A stretch of 64,000 nucleotides of DNA from Turnera subulata (Eukaryota; Streptophyta; Magnoliopsida; Malpighiales; Passifloraceae). Of the stretch, positions 38,344 through 49,110 are shown one piece after another. Position 1 is the stretch's first letter. Each line of letters begins with the position of its first letter. Location of the stretch: positions 23,900 to 87,899 of the forward strand of contig JAKUCV010002523.1 in assembly GCA_028386065.3 (NCBI GenBank). The letters are read 5' to 3'. Position numbers and translations under genes: made by a program. The notes under the pieces were generated by a model, which was not told where the DNA came from, ran no database searches, and saw only the letters and a list, made by a program, of their open reading frames with translations.

Positions 38344-39022
38344 TCAATCAATCATATCCTTTTGTGTTTGTGTTTTTAATTTAATCGTGGCCTTTTCAAT
38401 TCTTATTCTTGTTGTCGATTTATATATATATATATAAAAAAAAAGTTTGTCGATTGTGTGTTACTTGCTGTCGACAAACGAAAAAAAAAAAAGAAAGTGC
38501 AAGTCGACTTGGTTGATTGTGTTGGAATTGGAATTGTGGCCTTGGATTGCAAGATTATCAGATGTTTCTTGCAGGGAATTCAATTGATTGATTGTTGTTT
38601 GTGAATTGGTTGATTGAAATCAAGGAGAAGTTGGATTATTTGCTGTTTTGGAATCGATTTCTGCGGGAGAAGATTGCTGTGAATAGTCAAAATTTTGTAT
38701 ATCAACTGATATACAACACTTGCTGCCTGATTATTTCTTTTTGCTGAATTCGATTTGAGCTTTCTATTGTGTTGGGTGATTGTTGTTTCATAATTGCTCA
38801 ATTATGCAAATAATCTTTCACATACATATTCTTGTTCTTGTGTGTGATCAATCTTTTCTTTCTTGGTGTCGAAATTGCCTCTAGAATTGATATCTTATCT
38901 TTCTTTCTTTAGGTTTCCTTGATTCCTTGAATTAATTGCTGCTGGTTGGTTGTTTGATTTTGTTTATTTGACACACGTGAGGAGTTTTACCACTAACGAA
39001 TTTCTTGCAGGTTTCTTTCACA

Positions 39023-40311
39023 ATGTCTTCAGTTTATGACTCAGACCGGCTTGTTGTGATGACCCACCTTAAGGATCTTTTTGACAATCTCTCGATCAAA
39101 ATCAATAAAGTTGGCAACACTGCAGCCGAGACCAATGCTAAGTTCGAGCGACAGGCACAGGCTATGGAGACTCGCATGACCCGTCTAGAAAACGCCATCC
39201 ATGCATTGACCGAAAGCATTGGCAACAACAACATTCGAGAGATGGTGCGAGTCAAGATGCTAGGGTGGAGGAAGAAGTCGATCAAGAGGAGCACTCTGAC
39301 GAGGTGGACCCTAGAAGGCCAAGTGGAAGAGGGCGTGGAGATGGAGGAAGAGGCGGTGGCGCATACCGACCTAGGTTCCAAGAACGGCCAGCCTACAATA
39401 AGGCCGAGTGACAAGACCGATTTGATCGTGACTTTGGAAATATCAAGATGAATGTTCCCATTTTTCATGGCACCAATGATCCGGATGCATATCTCGATTG
39501 GGTGGAAGATATGAAAGCTTTATTTGATTGCCATCAATATAATGATGAGAAGAAGATCAAGCTTGTTGTGGTGGTATTCAAGGATTATGCCAAATCTTGG
39601 TGGCATAAACTAGTTTCCAATCGAAGGAGATATGGAGAAGAAGAGATTGAGACTTGGGCTGAGATGAAGAGAATCATGAAGAAGAGATTTGTGCCTGCTT
39701 CACATCAAAGAGAGCTGCTGAATCGTTTTTACTCCCTCAAGCAAGGCACCAAGAGTGTTGATGAGTATTGGAAGGCGCTTGAGGTGGCGACAAATCAAGC
39801 TGGACGTGAAGAGGATGAGGAGTCTCTTATGTCAAGATTTTATTATGGATTGAATGCTGACATTGCACAGGTTCTTGATTTGCAGCACGTTGCGGAGATT
39901 GAAGAGATGGTGGCATTGGCTTCAAAGATCGAGAAGCAGCTGAAGAAGAAATCCTATGTGAAGCCTTCAAGCTATAACTCTTGGAATGCGAGATCCAAAT
40001 ATTCCAAGGATTTGGGTAGCTCTAGCAAGGTTCCTTTAGACACACCCAAGATGCTTCCATGGAAGGTCAAAGAGGAGCCAAAGACACCCAATGCACCGCA
40101 AAAGGTGGTGGAGAGAACAAGAAACATCAAGTGTTTCAAGTGTCAAGGGTTGGGACACATTGCCTCACAATGTCCTAACAAGAGGAAAATGCTTACCACG
40201 GAGTATGGAGAACTCTACTCCGATGACGAAAGGGAGGTACCCGATTATAAACGCGACTCAGCCGAGATGCCTGACTTGGAAGATGTTCCTGAAGTGAGCC
40301 CGAAAGAGTAA
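39023..40311 (+). pseudogene. Gypsy gag with CCHC zinc knuckle, frameshifted
   Basis: The N-terminal part (from 39023) has a predicted coiled coil. A frameshift near 39250 and a TGA at 39409-39411 (likely from CGA) separate it from the main gag frame, which resumes through 39448 ('MNVPIFHGTNDPDAYLDW', the start of the Retrotrans_gag domain). An Arg/Gly-rich linker lies between them. The zinc knuckle 'CFKCQGLGHIASQC' lies near 40132-40173. A TAA at 40309-40311 separates gag from pol in the same frame. Gag forms the intracellular particle. Confidence 0.85.
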
Positions 40312-40323
40312 GTTCTTCAATGC

Positions 40324-41547
40324 TTGATTTTGACGAAGAGGCTGCTCAATATTCAGCCAAAGGAAGATGGTATCGAGCAACGGGAGAACATCTTTCACAC
40401 TAGATGTTTGGTGCAAGACAAGCCTTGTAGCATGATCATCGATGGAGGAAGCTGCACCAATGTTGTTAGCACTATGCTAGTGGAGAAGTTGGGGCTGAAG
40501 ATGCAAAAGCATCCAAGACCATACAAGCTTCAATGGTTGAATGATAGTGGTGAGGTTAAGGTAACCGGGCAAGTACTCATTACATTTACCATTGGCACAT
40601 ATACTGATCAAGTTTTGTGTGATATTGTACCTATGCAAGCATGTCATATTTTATTGGGGAGACCTTGGCAATATGATAGAAAAGTGATTCATGACGAACA
40701 AAGAAATAGGTATACATTCCCCATGGGTGAGAGGCCGATAACACTTGGGCCATTGCCACCCGCGGAAGTTTATAAGGATCAGTTGCATATGCAAAAAGCT
40801 GTGGATGCTTGGAAAAAGGAGAAGGAGGCCGAATTGGCTAAAACTAGTGAGGATGAGAGGATGACTGAGAGTCATGTAAAAGGAGAGCCAAATTCGAGTG
40901 AAAAGAGAGCATTGGTGTCGACTACAAAAGGAGAGGATAAAAACAAGAGTGAAGTCGACACCCATGAGAGAAAACAAGAGGGAAAAAAGAGACAGAATTT
41001 CTATGCAAATACGAGAGATTTGAGGGAAGCTTATGTGAACAAACAAGAGATGTTGATACTCTTATATAAGGGTGCTTACTTATCTAACACTGACCTTAAT
41101 CCCAATTTGCCTAGTTTTGTTGTCTCTGTCTTGCAGGAGTTTGGAGATGTGTTCCCTGCAGAATTGCCGAAAGAGTTACCTCCAATCAGAGGGATTGAGC
41201 ATCAAATCGATTTCATCCCTGGTGCTAAAATTCCAAATCGGCCAGCCTGTAGGGCTAATCCGAAGGAGACAAAAGAGTTGCAAAGGCAAGTTGACGAGTT
41301 GCTGAAAAAGGGACACATCCGAGAGAGCTTAAGTCCTTGTGCCGTGTCGGTTATTCTAGTGCCAAAGAAGGATGGATCATGGCGCATGTGTGTTGATTGT
41401 CGTGCCGTCAACAAAATCACAGTAAAGTATCGCCATCCTATTCCTAGATTGGATGATATGCTAGATGAATTGCATGGTGCTTGTGTGTTTTCAAAGATTG
41501 ATCTTATGAGTGGTTACCATCAAATAAGGATGAAAATTGGAGATGAG
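40324..41547 (+). pseudogene. Gypsy pol, first part: protease and N-terminal RT
   Basis: In the same frame as gag. The retropepsin-like protease has 'IIDGGSCTN' (near 40438) and 'LLGRPW' (near 40655). A charged Lys/Glu-rich linker follows, then RT with 'GDVFPAELPKELPPIR', 'RPACRANPKE', 'LVPKKDGSWRMCVDCRAVN' and 'FSKIDLMSGYHQI'. Homology stops at 'IGDE' (about 41547). The next 20 or so residues expected before 'FGLTNAP' are missing from both sides of the interruption, so the insertion came with a small deletion. Confidence 0.88.
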
Positions 41548-41841
41548 TACAGCACCCTTGTATATATGGCCCAAGACCTTCCCCTTCCTTTTCGATGTGG
41601 GATTCCGTCACATTCTCCCCCACCGAATCCGACGACGCCCTCGTCGTCGACCGGGCACCCTGCCTACTCCGTCCCCACGGAGCGCTTGGCGTGACATCGG
41701 AGTTGGGTTGGGTCGGCTCCGCTACCACTTGTCACGGGGTCATTACCCTCTCCCCAAAAGGTCAACCTAGTGGGGTGTGCAGTACCCTTGTATATATGCC
41801 CAAGACCTTCCCCTTCCTTTCCGATGTGGGATTCCATCACA
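41548..41841 (-). mobile_element. TRIM (terminal-repeat retrotransposon in miniature), 3' LTR incomplete
   Basis: On the minus strand, LTR 1 runs from 41841 (TGTGATGGAATCCCACATCGG) to 41730 (...CCCCGTGACA), 112 bp. After 2 bp comes TGGTAGCGGAGCC (41715-41727), a PBS, then a GC-rich interior of about 117 bp ending in a purine tract (ggtgggggagaa), then a second LTR from 41612 (TGTGACGGAATCCCACATCG) of which only about 64 bp remain. It has no coding capacity. It abuts broken gypsy RT on one side and, after 3 bp, the inner gypsy LTR on the other. Confidence 0.78.
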
Positions 41842-41844
41842 TTT

Positions 41845-42638
41845 TGATACGACAACACACCTAGCCGGTCCTAGAAGCACCTTCGTATCTAAAGTTGTCC
41901 CGATCTCAAATCACAACCAATCGTGCACTGTTCTTGCGCTGATGCCCTTCACCTCCTAACAATCCGTGTTAGGCAATAGATGGACGTAAAAGCCCTCCAC
42001 CTCCTAAACTCTCGGTGCTAGACAACAAAGAAACAAAGCACAAAGGATAAAACAAACAAAGAGACTCCTCTCTTTGGGCCGAGATTATTCAAGTTTAACT
42101 GAATTTTTTATTACTCAAATAATCTGAATAACAATGAACCCCAAGGGTTCTATTTATAGGAGAACACACCTCCTCAAAGTCGGTGAACAGTAACGTCGGT
42201 GAACAGTAACATCGGCTCCTCCTTGAACTCCAAGTCTTGGTGCCTCCTCTCCTATTACTAGATGGACTAGGATTTAATTGAGCCCACATAACTTGGACAC
42301 TAATTAAATCCTTATAATAATAAAATAAAATAAAACTAGTATATAATTAATAAAAATAAAATGGATATGCCGACACCTTCCTGAAGGTGGATTGATGTCG
42401 ACTAGGCCCAATGTGCTCTCGAGTCAATTACTCCTTAATTGATAGCAAATTGATGGGCTTCAGTTTCAGCTTCTCTCCAATCTTGATTTTCCATCTCTTC
42501 TTGAACTTCTTGTGAGTACGAATCTTGTATATGATTCGGAAAGTGAGCTTGTTGGAACGCATCCAAGCTCCATGTCTGTCTCTATTACTTCTTCCATGGT
42601 CGCCTTGGCGTGCATTAGTCTTGCCTTGGTTTGTATCA
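41845..42638 (-). repeat. 3' LTR of the inner gypsy element
   Basis: 794 bp, near-identical to 45961-46771 with small differences such as one fewer 'cggtgaacagtaa' unit (about 42179-42212 versus 46298-46343). It carries the coding end of the downstream-most ORF. Confidence 0.9.
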
Positions 42639-43303
42639 TTCCCTCCCTCCTCAAAACAATTCGCCCTCGAATCGATACCTACAAAATCAATAAGAGGAAA
42701 TTCAGCATTATCAGAAGTAATATGAACATGATACTCACCTTGTGAACCAAGCTTTATACGTGGAGGATCAAGCTTGACGCGCGTAGCTTCTCCTCCCGGA
42801 TCAAGCAACATGCAACTAGCATTAGTTTGTTCCTTCCACTTCTTAGGGTAAGCATCCCTAAAATCCTGCAAGGAAACAACAATAAAACTAGATAGACGAG
42901 GGTAAAGGTTAGATTTGAACCAAGCTTCCTTGTACAAAAGTACAAACAAACTCTTTTTCTTCTCATAGTCAACCCTCTCATCTCTCTCATTTGAGCCTTT
43001 TAACATAGTTTCTTTTGAGGATTCTTTTATCTCTTTTCTTTCCTCACACTCGGCTTCCTCTTTCTTTTCTTTCTCCTCCAATTCTACTTCTTCTTTCTTC
43101 TTCTCACTCTTATTTTCTTTTGAACTCTCCTCTCCTTTTGCAAGGCTCTCAGCCTTCCTCTCTAGCTCTCCTTTTCCAAGGCTCTCAGCCTTCCTCTCTA
43201 GCTCTCTTTTTGTAAGGCCCTCAGCCTTCCTCTCTTCCTCATACTTTGCTTGAGCTTTGGCCTGCTCAACTTTCCATGCTTCCACTCTTCTTTTAATATG
43301 CAA
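42428..43303 (-). pseudogene. Inner element pol remnant: linker fused to C-terminal tail, core deleted
   Basis: A 291-codon open frame starts with 'IKRRVEAWKVEQAKAQ', matching the outer element's charged linker ('MQKAVDAWKKEKEAELAK'). It passes through three 12-residue repeats (ERKAESLGKGEL type), then 'SSFIVVSLQDFRDAYP', equivalent to the start of RT. It then jumps directly to a C-terminal segment ending '[12 protein letters not shown]' inside the 3' LTR. RT, RNase H and integrase are absent without frame loss. This could be a fixed non-autonomous design or a lucky in-frame deletion. Confidence 0.7.
43142..43240 (-). repeat. 36-bp tandem repeat, about 2.7 copies, in the pol linker
   Basis: Units start at 43142, 43178 and 43214 with 'aaggctctcagccttcctct' or a near copy. 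Each encodes 12 residues rich in Lys, Glu and Arg on the minus strand, so copy-number change keeps the frame. Confidence 0.85.
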
Positions 43304-43328
43304 TTGATCTTCATTGACTTCTTGTGGA

Positions 43329-44990
43329 TGTTTAACATATAAACATTATTAGCACAGCGGATTGAATACATACCTCAAATGAATTCCTAGAGCCAAGATT
43401 GTAGCTTCCCCTGTGTAGTTGTGTTGGAGGTGGGTATGATTACAAGAAAAATACCCTATACCACAACCTAAATGCCCTCAAGTGTGTGAAGAATTAGAGA
43501 GTGTTTTTGTGTTTATGCTTCTGTTTTGCTTGTGTGTTCAGGAGCTGCTTCCTCCTTAGTTTTTATAGCAAGGAGGAGCACAAATTCTGATTAGATTAAT
43601 GTCCATTATGCTTAGTGGTTCATCCATCATGACATTAGTGGGTGATTATAGTGTCCACTATGAGATTAGTGGGTGATACATATCTTATCTTCCACCCAAA
43701 AATCATCATCTCCCACTCACACACAATGGAAATACTCATGAACATAATCATGAGATCCTTATAATGGAAATAATATCCTTAACTCTCACATGATGAACAC
43801 ATCCATCTACATCTTCATATCATTTCATACGGGCAAATAGGTCGTGCAACCAACATACCAGTAAGAGCTCTTTATTGTACATCTGTTAGGAGTGTACAAT
43901 AGCTCAAAGTAGAAAAATCTATTGCATATCTGTTAGGAATATACAATAGCTCAAAGTAGAGTAAGTATGTAAGCTCCCTAGATTCATATAGTCGCATTTT
44001 GAGAAACACAGATCTCAACTCTCGATATGTATTCACAATTATGTTTTACTGAAAAAACATAAGTGGCCACATTGCGAACACAAAGCAAAATGCAACACTC
44101 AATGATCTTCCCTTTTACTCAAAACTTTACATCTTAACTCAGTTGCTTTTCTGACATATCCTGATTAGGCCGAATCACTCATGGCCATTCAGAATACAGC
44201 CAAGATAGCAACACTAAGCTAAGATTTCAAGTAGTAGTAAAAGGTCACTAAGGGCGCTTGTGAGAAATCATTAATAATTCCTCAAGGCTCACACAGTAAG
44301 GAAATGAGATCGCATTTCCTTCTCCTTAATCAGTCGCAAAGCACACATGGTATGAATTCGCGTGCCACAGTATTTTTCTCCATCCCTTAGTGGAACATAT
44401 GCCATTAATAATACTGTGTAGGTGATAGTTCAAACACACCTAGTGTTTAACTTGGGTCCACCACTCTATGCTTTTCAAAAAAAAAAACCCACCTAGCTTA
44501 TAAACAGATAAGATAAAACATTACTTCGTTTATCTTCGGTCAATTTGATTTATGAATTTGACCTCATCTTGATCAATATCAAGGCGACAATGTGTTTTAA
44601 GTCAGGCTCTTACTGAATAAGTACTCAACTTAATCTTGACTCAAAACTGTCTTACCCCTATGACACCCTAGTCATAGAGATGGTTACTCGTGTGAGGGAG
44701 CTAACCTTTCTGTTAGACATAACTTTCAATGAACTTGGCTCTAAGCCTTTCATCTCACCATATGCACATAGCATATCCATCTGCATGTTCATAACATGCA
44801 TACTCCTATACATGAATAATTATTTTCAATGACTGGTAATGAATAAATCCATCAATTTATTCTGAATATAAAGTCAAGGAAAAAAAAAATAGCATACAAA
44901 ATCAAATCCTACGTAACCCTATCAGTTCCACATGTCTAGTAAATGTGGCTGTAGATATGGGTTTGGTGAACGAATCAGCCAACATATCAA
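43329..44990 (-). mobile_element. 5'-truncated Ty1/copia fragment: end of pol plus LTR
   Basis: On the minus strand it opens near 44985 with the end of a copia RNase H ('DSFTKP', 'FTRHVELIGLR'), runs through about 1.2 kb of AT-rich non-coding sequence, and ends with an LTR-like segment closing in GTTAAACA at 43329. A purine stretch 'gagtgggaga' near 43715-43725 may be the polypurine tract, and 'ctataaaaac' near 43565 a TATA box. It lies between inner gypsy segments coding 'GDQRFFLRPL' and 'PQEVNEDQLHI'. No target duplication is visible, as expected with one end missing. Confidence 0.65.
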
Positions 44991-45356
44991 TGGCCGAAGG
45001 AAAAACCTTTGATCCCCTATGTATAATGAGTAACTACTCTTATATCTCTCAGGAGCCACTCTCCTATCAAATTTCCAGGGTCTACCGAGCAATAGATGGT
45101 TCTCGTCCATAGGCACAACATCACACAACACTTGGTCAGAATACCTCCCAATTGAAAAAAAAATAAGGACTTGTTTCGTTACCTTGATCTCTCTCATGTC
45201 ATTCTTCCCTTTTAGCCGATAAGGTCTAGGATGCATCATATACTCCAATCCTAGCGTGTCCACAACATATGTACTCACCATGTTGGTACATCTTTCCGCA
45301 TCAACTTTCAAGCTACAACTCTTTTCCTTCACAGAACATCTAGTATAGAAGATCAC
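44991..45356 (-). pseudogene. Inner gypsy protease remnant
   Basis: Minus-strand frame with 'FYTRCSVKEKSC', 'HPRPYRL', 'VLCDVVPMDENHLLLGRPW' and 'GDQRFFLRPL', parallel to the outer element's protease. The catalytic 'DGG' of the outer copy is replaced by 'DAE', so the enzyme is inactive. The frame then runs into the copia fragment. Confidence 0.8.
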
Positions 45357-45359
45357 CTT

Positions 45360-45758
45360 TTACAGCTCGGGCATCTTTTGAAGTTTGAGTGTATTGCATC
45401 TATCAAACTCGCCTTCCAAACGCCTCTGAGGTTCAGTTTGCTCCCGACGTTCTGGTATCTCGTCCCTCTGCTGTGGCACAGCTCGGCGCACTGGTTCCTC
45501 CGCTAATGGTGGTGAGGGCTGTTGTTGGCGTGGAGGAGGCTGTTGTTGCTGCTGTGGCAGCGGTTGCTGCCCTCTCTGCTCGGTCACGCCTGCAATTAAG
45601 CGTTTAAGCTCCTCCATGTTGTTTCTAGCTTCGCGCCGGAGCTCTGTAAATTTTTCGTCTTCGTCGAGCAACCGGTTGTTGATTCGAACCAGCGCATCAC
45701 TCAAGGCCCTCCATTGCAACGACTCTATTGTAATAACTTCAACCTCCCTTGCAAACAA
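45360..45758 (-). pseudogene. Inner gypsy gag N-terminal remnant
   Basis: A 132-codon minus-strand frame with a coiled-coil-like N-terminus ('LVRINNRLLDEDEKFTELRREARNN') and a Gln/Pro-rich middle. It stops 3 bp before the protease remnant. The central gag domain and zinc knuckle expected between them are missing, indicating an internal deletion. Confidence 0.65.
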
Positions 45759-45960
45759 TTTGGCTATCGAATATAATCAATTGATTTCTTCTTCTTCTTT
45801 TTTTTTTTATATTTGCTGCCGTTGAATAGTAACGATGAACTGTACGATGAACAGTAATCGACACACTTTAAAAAAAAAAATCGGCAGAAATAAAACAAAT
45901 AACACAAAAAAATTAAAGGATAGTTGATTGGATTGATAACCTGAGCTCCGCTACCAAAAT

Positions 45961-46771
45961 TGATACGACAACACACCTAGCCGGTCCTAGAAGCACCTTT
46001 GTATCTAAAGTTGTCCCGATCTCAAATCACAACCAATCGTGCACTGTTCTTGCGCTGATGCCCTTCACCTCCTAACAATCCGTTTTAGGCAACAGATGGA
46101 CGCAAAAGCCCCTCCACCTCCTAAACTCTCGGTGCTAGACAACAAAGAAACAAAGCACAAAGGATAAAACAAACAAAGAGACTCCTCTCTTTGGGCCGAG
46201 ATTATTCAAGTTTAACTGAAATTTTTATTACTCAAATAATCTGAATAACAATGAACCCCAAGGGTTCTATTTATAGGAGAACACACCTCCTCAAAGTCGG
46301 TGAACAGTAAAGTCGGTGAACAGTAACGTTGGTGAACAGTAACATTGGCTCCTCCTTGAACTCCAAGTCTTGGCGCCTCCTCTCCTATTACTAGATGGAC
46401 TAGGATTTAATTGAGCCCACATAACTTAGACACTAATTAAATCCTTACAATAATAAAATAAAATAAAACTAGTCTATAATTAATAAAAATAAAATGGATA
46501 TGTCGACACCTTCCTGAAGGTGGATTGATGTCGACTGGGCCCAATGTGCTCTCGAGTCAATTACTCCTTAATTGACAACAAATTGATGGGCTTCAGTTTC
46601 AGCTCCTCTTCAATCTTGATTTTCCATCTCTTCTTGAACTTCTTGTGAGTACGAATCTTGGATATGATTTGGAAAGTGAGCTTGTTGGAACGCATCCAAG
46701 CTCCATGTCTGTCTCCATTACTTCTTCCATGGTCGCCTTGGCGTGCATTAGTCTTGCCTTGGTTTGTATCA
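45961..46771 (-). repeat. 5' LTR of the inner gypsy element
   Basis: 811 bp, same orientation and sequence as 41845-42638. Its outer border (46771) abuts 'cttttgggttgac', where the outer element's RT resumes. Confidence 0.9.
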
Positions 46772-46772
46772 C

Positions 46773-49110
46773 TTTTGGGTTGACTAATGCACCTAGTACT
46801 TTCATGCGATTAATGAACCATGTTTTGAGATCATTCATTGGAAAGTTTGTGGTTGTTTACTTTGATGATATATTGATCTATAGTAAGAGTATTAAGGAGC
46901 ATGTTGGACATCTTAGCCAGGTATTACAAGTGTTGCGTGAGGCACAACTTTATGCTAAGGTTTCTAAGTGTACTTTTTGTATGGATCATATTATCTTTCT
47001 TGGTTATGTTGTGAGTGCTAAAGGCATAGAAGTTGACCAAGACAAAGTGAAGGCAATCAAGGAGTGACCGACTCCTACGACGGTAAGTGAGGTGAGGTCT
47101 TTTCATAGACTTGCTAGTTTTTATAGGAGGTTTGTGAAAAATTTCAGCTCAATTGCCGCCCCTTTAAATGAGATTGTTAAAAAGGAAGTTGGTTTTAGGT
47201 GGGGGGACAAAGAGAAATCGGCATTTGAGGAATTAAAGGAAAAACTTTGTTCTGCTCTTATATTGAGGTTACCTGACTTTAACAGTACTTTTGAGATTGA
47301 ATGTGATGCCTTTGGCATAGGAATTGGTGCTGTTTTGTTGCAGGAAAAGCTCCCCATTGTTTATTTTAGCGAAAAATTGAAGGGGGCACAACTCAATTAC
47401 TCCACCTACGACAAAGAGTTGTATGCCTTGGTGAGGGCATTGCAAACTTGGCAAAATTATTTGTGGCCAAAGGAGTTTGTGATCCACACGGATTATGAGA
47501 GCCTAAAGCATCTAAAGGGCCAAGGTAAGCTAGGTAAGCGACATGCTAAATGGCTTGAATTCATTGAGACCTTCCCTTATGTTGTTAAGTACAAGCAAGG
47601 AAAAGATAATATTTTTGCAGATGCATTGTCTAGGAGATATGTTCTTGTCACATCACTTAGTTCTAGGTTGATTGGATTTGAGCATATAAAGGATTTGTAT
47701 AAATCTGATTCTGACTTTGCAATGGTGTTTGAAGCATGTGAACATGCTGCGTTTCATAAGTTTTATCGCCATGAGGGTTGGCTATTTCGTGAAAATAAGC
47801 TTTGTATACCTGCTTGTTCTATGCGTGAATTGCTTGTTAGGGAATGTCATGATGGAGGTTTGATGGGACACTTTGGCATTGGTAAGACTTTATACATCTT
47901 GCAAGAGCATTTTTATTGGCCTAACATGAAGAAAGATGTAGAGAAAGTTTGTACAGGTTGTTTGCCATGTCGTCAAGCCAAGAGTAAGGTACAACCTCAT
48001 GGTTTGTACACTCCTCTCCCTGTTCCTGATTTTCCTTGGACTGATATTTCTATGGATTTTGTTATTGGATTGCCTAGGACAAAGAAAGGAAGCGATAGTA
48101 TCTTTGTGGTTGTTGACAGGTTTAGCAAGATGTCACATTTTATTGCTTGTCATAAAACTGATGATGCTATGCATGTTGCCGATTTGTTCTTTAGGAATGT
48201 AGTTCGCTTGCATGGCATTCCTAAGACCATTGTTTCGGATAGGGACACTAAATTTCTATCTCACTTTTGGCGTGTTTTATGGAGTAAATTAGGGACCAAG
48301 TTGTTATTTTCTACTACTTGTCACCCTCAAACTGATGGCCAAACTGAAGTTGTGAATAGAACTTTAGGAGTTTTATTGTGTACTGTTGTGGGTAAGAATT
48401 TGAAAACTTGGGAAGAATGGTTGCCTATGGTTGAATTTGCATATAATAGGAGCATTCATTCTTCTACCGGTTATTCGCCTTTTGAGATTGTTTATGGATT
48501 TAACCCTCTAACGCCTGTGGATTTACTGCCTATTACTTTAAAAGATGTTGTTAATTTAGACGGGCAGCAAAGACCTGAGAAGGTCAAGTCCATACATGAG
48601 AAGGCACGACAACACATTGAGGCCAAAAACCTCAAGGTTGCGCAACGAGCCAATAGGGGACGCCGACTGGTGCGATTCGAGCCTGGTGGCTGGGTTTGGG
48701 TGCACTTTCGAAAGGAGAGGTTCCCTAAGCAAAGGACATCAAAGCTGGATCCTAAAGGAGATGGACCATTTCAAGTCTTGGAACGCATAAGTGACAATGC
48801 TTACAAGATTGATTTGCCTGGAGAGTATGAAGTCAATGCTACATTCAATGTCACTGATCTTTCGCCATTTGACAATGAAGGTTCTGATTCGAGGACGAAT
48901 CCTTCTGAGGAGGGAGGGAATGATGCAAGTGATGGAGCCATAACATTGCCTCAAGGTCCAATTACAAGGAACACTTCAAGAAGGCTAAGGAATCAACTTC
49001 TACGTCACATTCAAGCCTTGATCAACACGGAACTTGAAGAACACGCAATGATCAAGGTTGAGAAGGAGCTGAAACCGAAACCTATATATTTGCTTGCTAT
49101 TGAAGAGTAA
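46773..49110 (+). pseudogene. Gypsy pol, second part: RT core, RNase H, integrase
   Basis: Resumes the outer pol at '[10 protein letters not shown]' and continues through the RT catalytic 'YFDD' (near 46860), '[14 protein letters not shown]' and a single in-frame TGA at 47065-47067 (probably TGG originally, before '[12 protein letters not shown]'). From 47092 an uninterrupted 672-codon stretch follows: RNase H ('[21 protein letters not shown]'), an HHCC zinc-binding region ('H...H...CTGCLPC'), an integrase core with Asp, Asp and Glu motifs ('MDFVIG', 'VSDRDTKF', 'DGQTEVVN') and a C-terminal tail. No chromodomain was recognised. The ORF stops at 49110, 190 bp inside the 3' LTR. Confidence 0.9.

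Larger units (their letters stand above)
41845..46771 (-). mobile_element. Inner Ty3/gypsy-related element, minus orientation, lacking RT/RNase H/integrase
   Basis: Direct LTRs at 45961-46771 (5') and 41845-42638 (3') begin TGATAC and end GTATCA on either strand. The minus-strand PBS 'attttggtagcggagctcagg' (about 45938-45960) follows the 5' LTR, and a purine tract 'gaggagggagggaa' (42639-42652) precedes the 3' LTR, identical to that of the outer element. Its coding remains match the outer element, so they are sister families. Flanks are CATTT and CTTTT, so a duplication is doubtful. A copia fragment is inserted in the middle. Confidence 0.85.
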
